A stretch of 16,706 nucleotides of DNA from UBA1774 sp045628925 (GTDB lineage Bacteria > Bacillota > Clostridia > Oscillospirales > Oscillospiraceae): the NCBI GenBank assembly GCA_045628925.1, contig JAZQQF010000038.1, positions 1-16,706 on the forward strand, written 5' to 3'. Under the pieces are notes generated by a model that saw only the letters and a list, made by a program, of their open reading frames with translations, was not told the origin of the DNA and made no database searches. Positions 15,980-16,706 of this stretch are shown here, in pieces. Made by a program: the position numbers and the translations under genes. Positions within the stretch are counted from its first letter, which is position 1, and each line of letters begins with the position of its first letter.

Positions 15980-16038
15980 ATATCCACCGGCCGGTTGTGG
16001 ATATCCAATGTGGATAACTTTGTGGAAAATGTGAAAAA
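15980..16038. promoter_or_regulatory. Cluster of DnaA-box-like 9-mers
   Basis: TGTGGATAA at 16009-16017 is the exact complement of the DnaA consensus TTATCCACA. TGTGGATAT (15996-16004) and TGTGGAAAA (16021-16029) each differ at one base, lie in the same orientation and are spaced 13 and 12 bp apart. Two weaker matches flank them: ATATCCACC (15980-15988, opposite orientation) and TGTGAAAAA (16030-16038). The cluster lies about 120 bp upstream of the mraZ -35 box and 140 bp upstream of the plus-strand promoter. No AT-rich unwinding element or dnaA/dnaN gene is seen, so a replication origin is not claimed. Confidence 0.55.
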
Positions 16039-16081
16039 CTCCGGCTTTCCGCGGCTTTTTCCCATTCCGGGAAGCGGCATG

Positions 16082-16118
16082 AAAAAAACCGGCGATGAAT
16101 ATTCATCCCGGCCGGTTT
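16082..16118 (-). terminator. Hairpin with T-tract oriented to stop minus-strand transcription
   Basis: AAACCGGC (16086-16093) pairs with GCCGGTTT (16111-16118) around an inner palindrome GATGAATATTCATC (16094-16107), with a 3-nt bulge. Read on the minus strand, the stem runs into TTTTTTT (16082-16088). No minus-strand gene lies upstream of it in this window, so it may insulate the mraZ promoter from antisense transcripts or end a small RNA. Confidence 0.65.
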
Positions 16119-16157
16119 ACATTTGATTATGGCATGGAAGAAACGGGCAGCGCGCCG

Positions 16158-16186
16158 TTGACGATGGGGCAAAATTGTGCTACATT
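16158..16186 (+). promoter_or_regulatory. Sigma-A-type promoter for the hydantoinase-family gene
   Basis: TTGACG (16158-16163), a 17-nt spacer and TACATT (16181-16186) lie about 40 bp before the TTG start at 16225, giving a leader of about 30 nt with an AAGGA ribosome binding site. Confidence 0.75.
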
Positions 16187-16224
16187 GGCCTTAAAACTGC
16201 AATACGCTGAAAGGACGCACGACA

Positions 16225-16706
16225 TTGAAGCTGGGAATCGGCATCGACACCGGCGGCACCTATACGGATGCCGTGATCTATCAGTTTGAGACCAAGACCG
16301 TGCTGAGCGCCGCCAAGGCCCTCACCACGAAAAACGACCTTTCCGTGGGCATCGCCAATGCCCTCCGGAAGCTGGACCAGAGCCTGCTGCCCAAAGCCGA
16401 GGTGGCGGCGCTCAGCACCACGCTGGCCACCAATGCCTGCGTGGAGGGCAAGGGCGGGCGCGCAAAGCTCCTGTTCCTGGGACTGGACGATGAGACGCTC
16501 CGCCGCGTGGGCGGGCGCTACGGGCTCTCCGGCGAAGGGGAAGTGCATGGATACCCCGGCTCCGGCAGCTTCGACGGGAGCGTGCTCCCCACGCCGGATT
16601 GGGCGAGGATCGAAGCGGAGGCGAAGGACTGGCTCTCCGACGCGGAGGGTCTGGGCATCGTGGAGCTATACGCCATGAACAACGGCGCGGTAGCCGAGCG
16701 GGAGGC
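16225..16706 (+). CDS. Hydantoinase/oxoprolinase-family protein, N-terminal part (runs off the window)
   Basis: The first 160 residues of a protein beginning MKLGIGIDTGGTYTDAVIY. The GIDTGGTYTDAV phosphate-binding motif and the later ALSTTLATNACVEGKGG segment are characteristic of the hydantoinase/oxoprolinase N-terminal domain (ASKHA-like fold). Members hydrolyse cyclic amides such as hydantoins or 5-oxoproline in ATP-dependent reactions, or belong to acetone carboxylase-like enzymes; the substrate cannot be told from this fragment. The start is a TTG at 16225-16227, with AAGGA (16211-16215) 9 nt upstream and the family N-terminus beginning immediately. It is the only plus-strand gene here, divergent from the dcw operon with its own promoter, and appears functionally unrelated to cell division. 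Confidence 0.88.
   Translation, partial: MKLGIGIDTGGTYTDAVIYQFETKTVLSAAKALTTKNDLSVGIANALRKLDQSLLPKAEVAALSTTLATNACVEGKGGRAKLLFLGLDDETLRRVGGRYGLSGEGEVHGYPGSGSFDGSVLPTPDWARIEAEAKDWLSDAEGLGIVELYAMNNGAVAERE

Noticed and set aside
15980..16038. A chromosomal replication origin
   Set aside because: DnaA-like boxes are present, but there is no clear AT-rich unwinding region and no dnaA, dnaN or rpmH nearby; a regulatory or titration site is more conservative.
16020..16080. A plus-strand terminator around TTCCC-ATTCC-GGGAA
   Set aside because: The stem is only 5 bp with a weak outer pairing and has no following T-tract.

Overview
The window is a cell-division and cell-wall (dcw) gene cluster, read almost entirely from the minus strand, from a high-GC, Gram-positive-type bacterium. 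The gene order, SpoVD/SpoVE-like proteins, a PBP with C-terminal PASTA domains, strong GGAGG-type ribosome binding sites and the lack of proteobacterial features all suggest a Bacillota/Clostridia lineage. MurE carries the DNPR signature of meso-diaminopimelate-adding enzymes. No species can be named from this sequence alone.

Layout in the direction of dcw transcription (right to left): a good sigma-A promoter (15848-15876) and candidate MraZ boxes precede mraZ, rsmH, an ftsL-like gene, a class B PBP (ftsI/spoVD), murE, mraY, ftsW/spoVE, murG, murA, ftsQ/divIB and a first, divergent ftsZ (called ftsZ-A here, 3232-4350). These genes overlap by 4 bp or are separated by short gaps (at most 114 bp) and look like one transcription unit ending at a 12-bp-stem terminator (3182-3218). 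A second, more canonical ftsZ (ftsZ-B, 1973-3034) follows with its own consensus promoter (3071-3099) and its own terminator (1761-1791). A 160-bp quasi-palindromic MITE-like element with a 4-bp target duplication is inserted exactly at the ftsZ-B stop codon. Further left are a degenerate YhfC-like membrane protein, trmO (tRNA t6A methyltransferase) and the start of an unrecognised gene running off the window.

On the right, a 436-bp divergent intergenic region holds the mraZ promoter, a cluster of DnaA-box-like 9-mers, a hairpin/T-tract terminator facing the minus strand and a plus-strand promoter for a truncated hydantoinase/oxoprolinase-family gene.

Functionally, murE, mraY, murG and murA make lipid II and its precursors. 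FtsW polymerises lipid II and the PBP crosslinks it, FtsL and FtsQ/DivIB scaffold the divisome, and FtsZ positions the machine. The cluster lacks murC, murD, murF and ftsA. The main points of interest are the two unlike FtsZ proteins with separate transcription, the MITE at a stop codon, and the DnaA-box cluster facing the dcw promoter.
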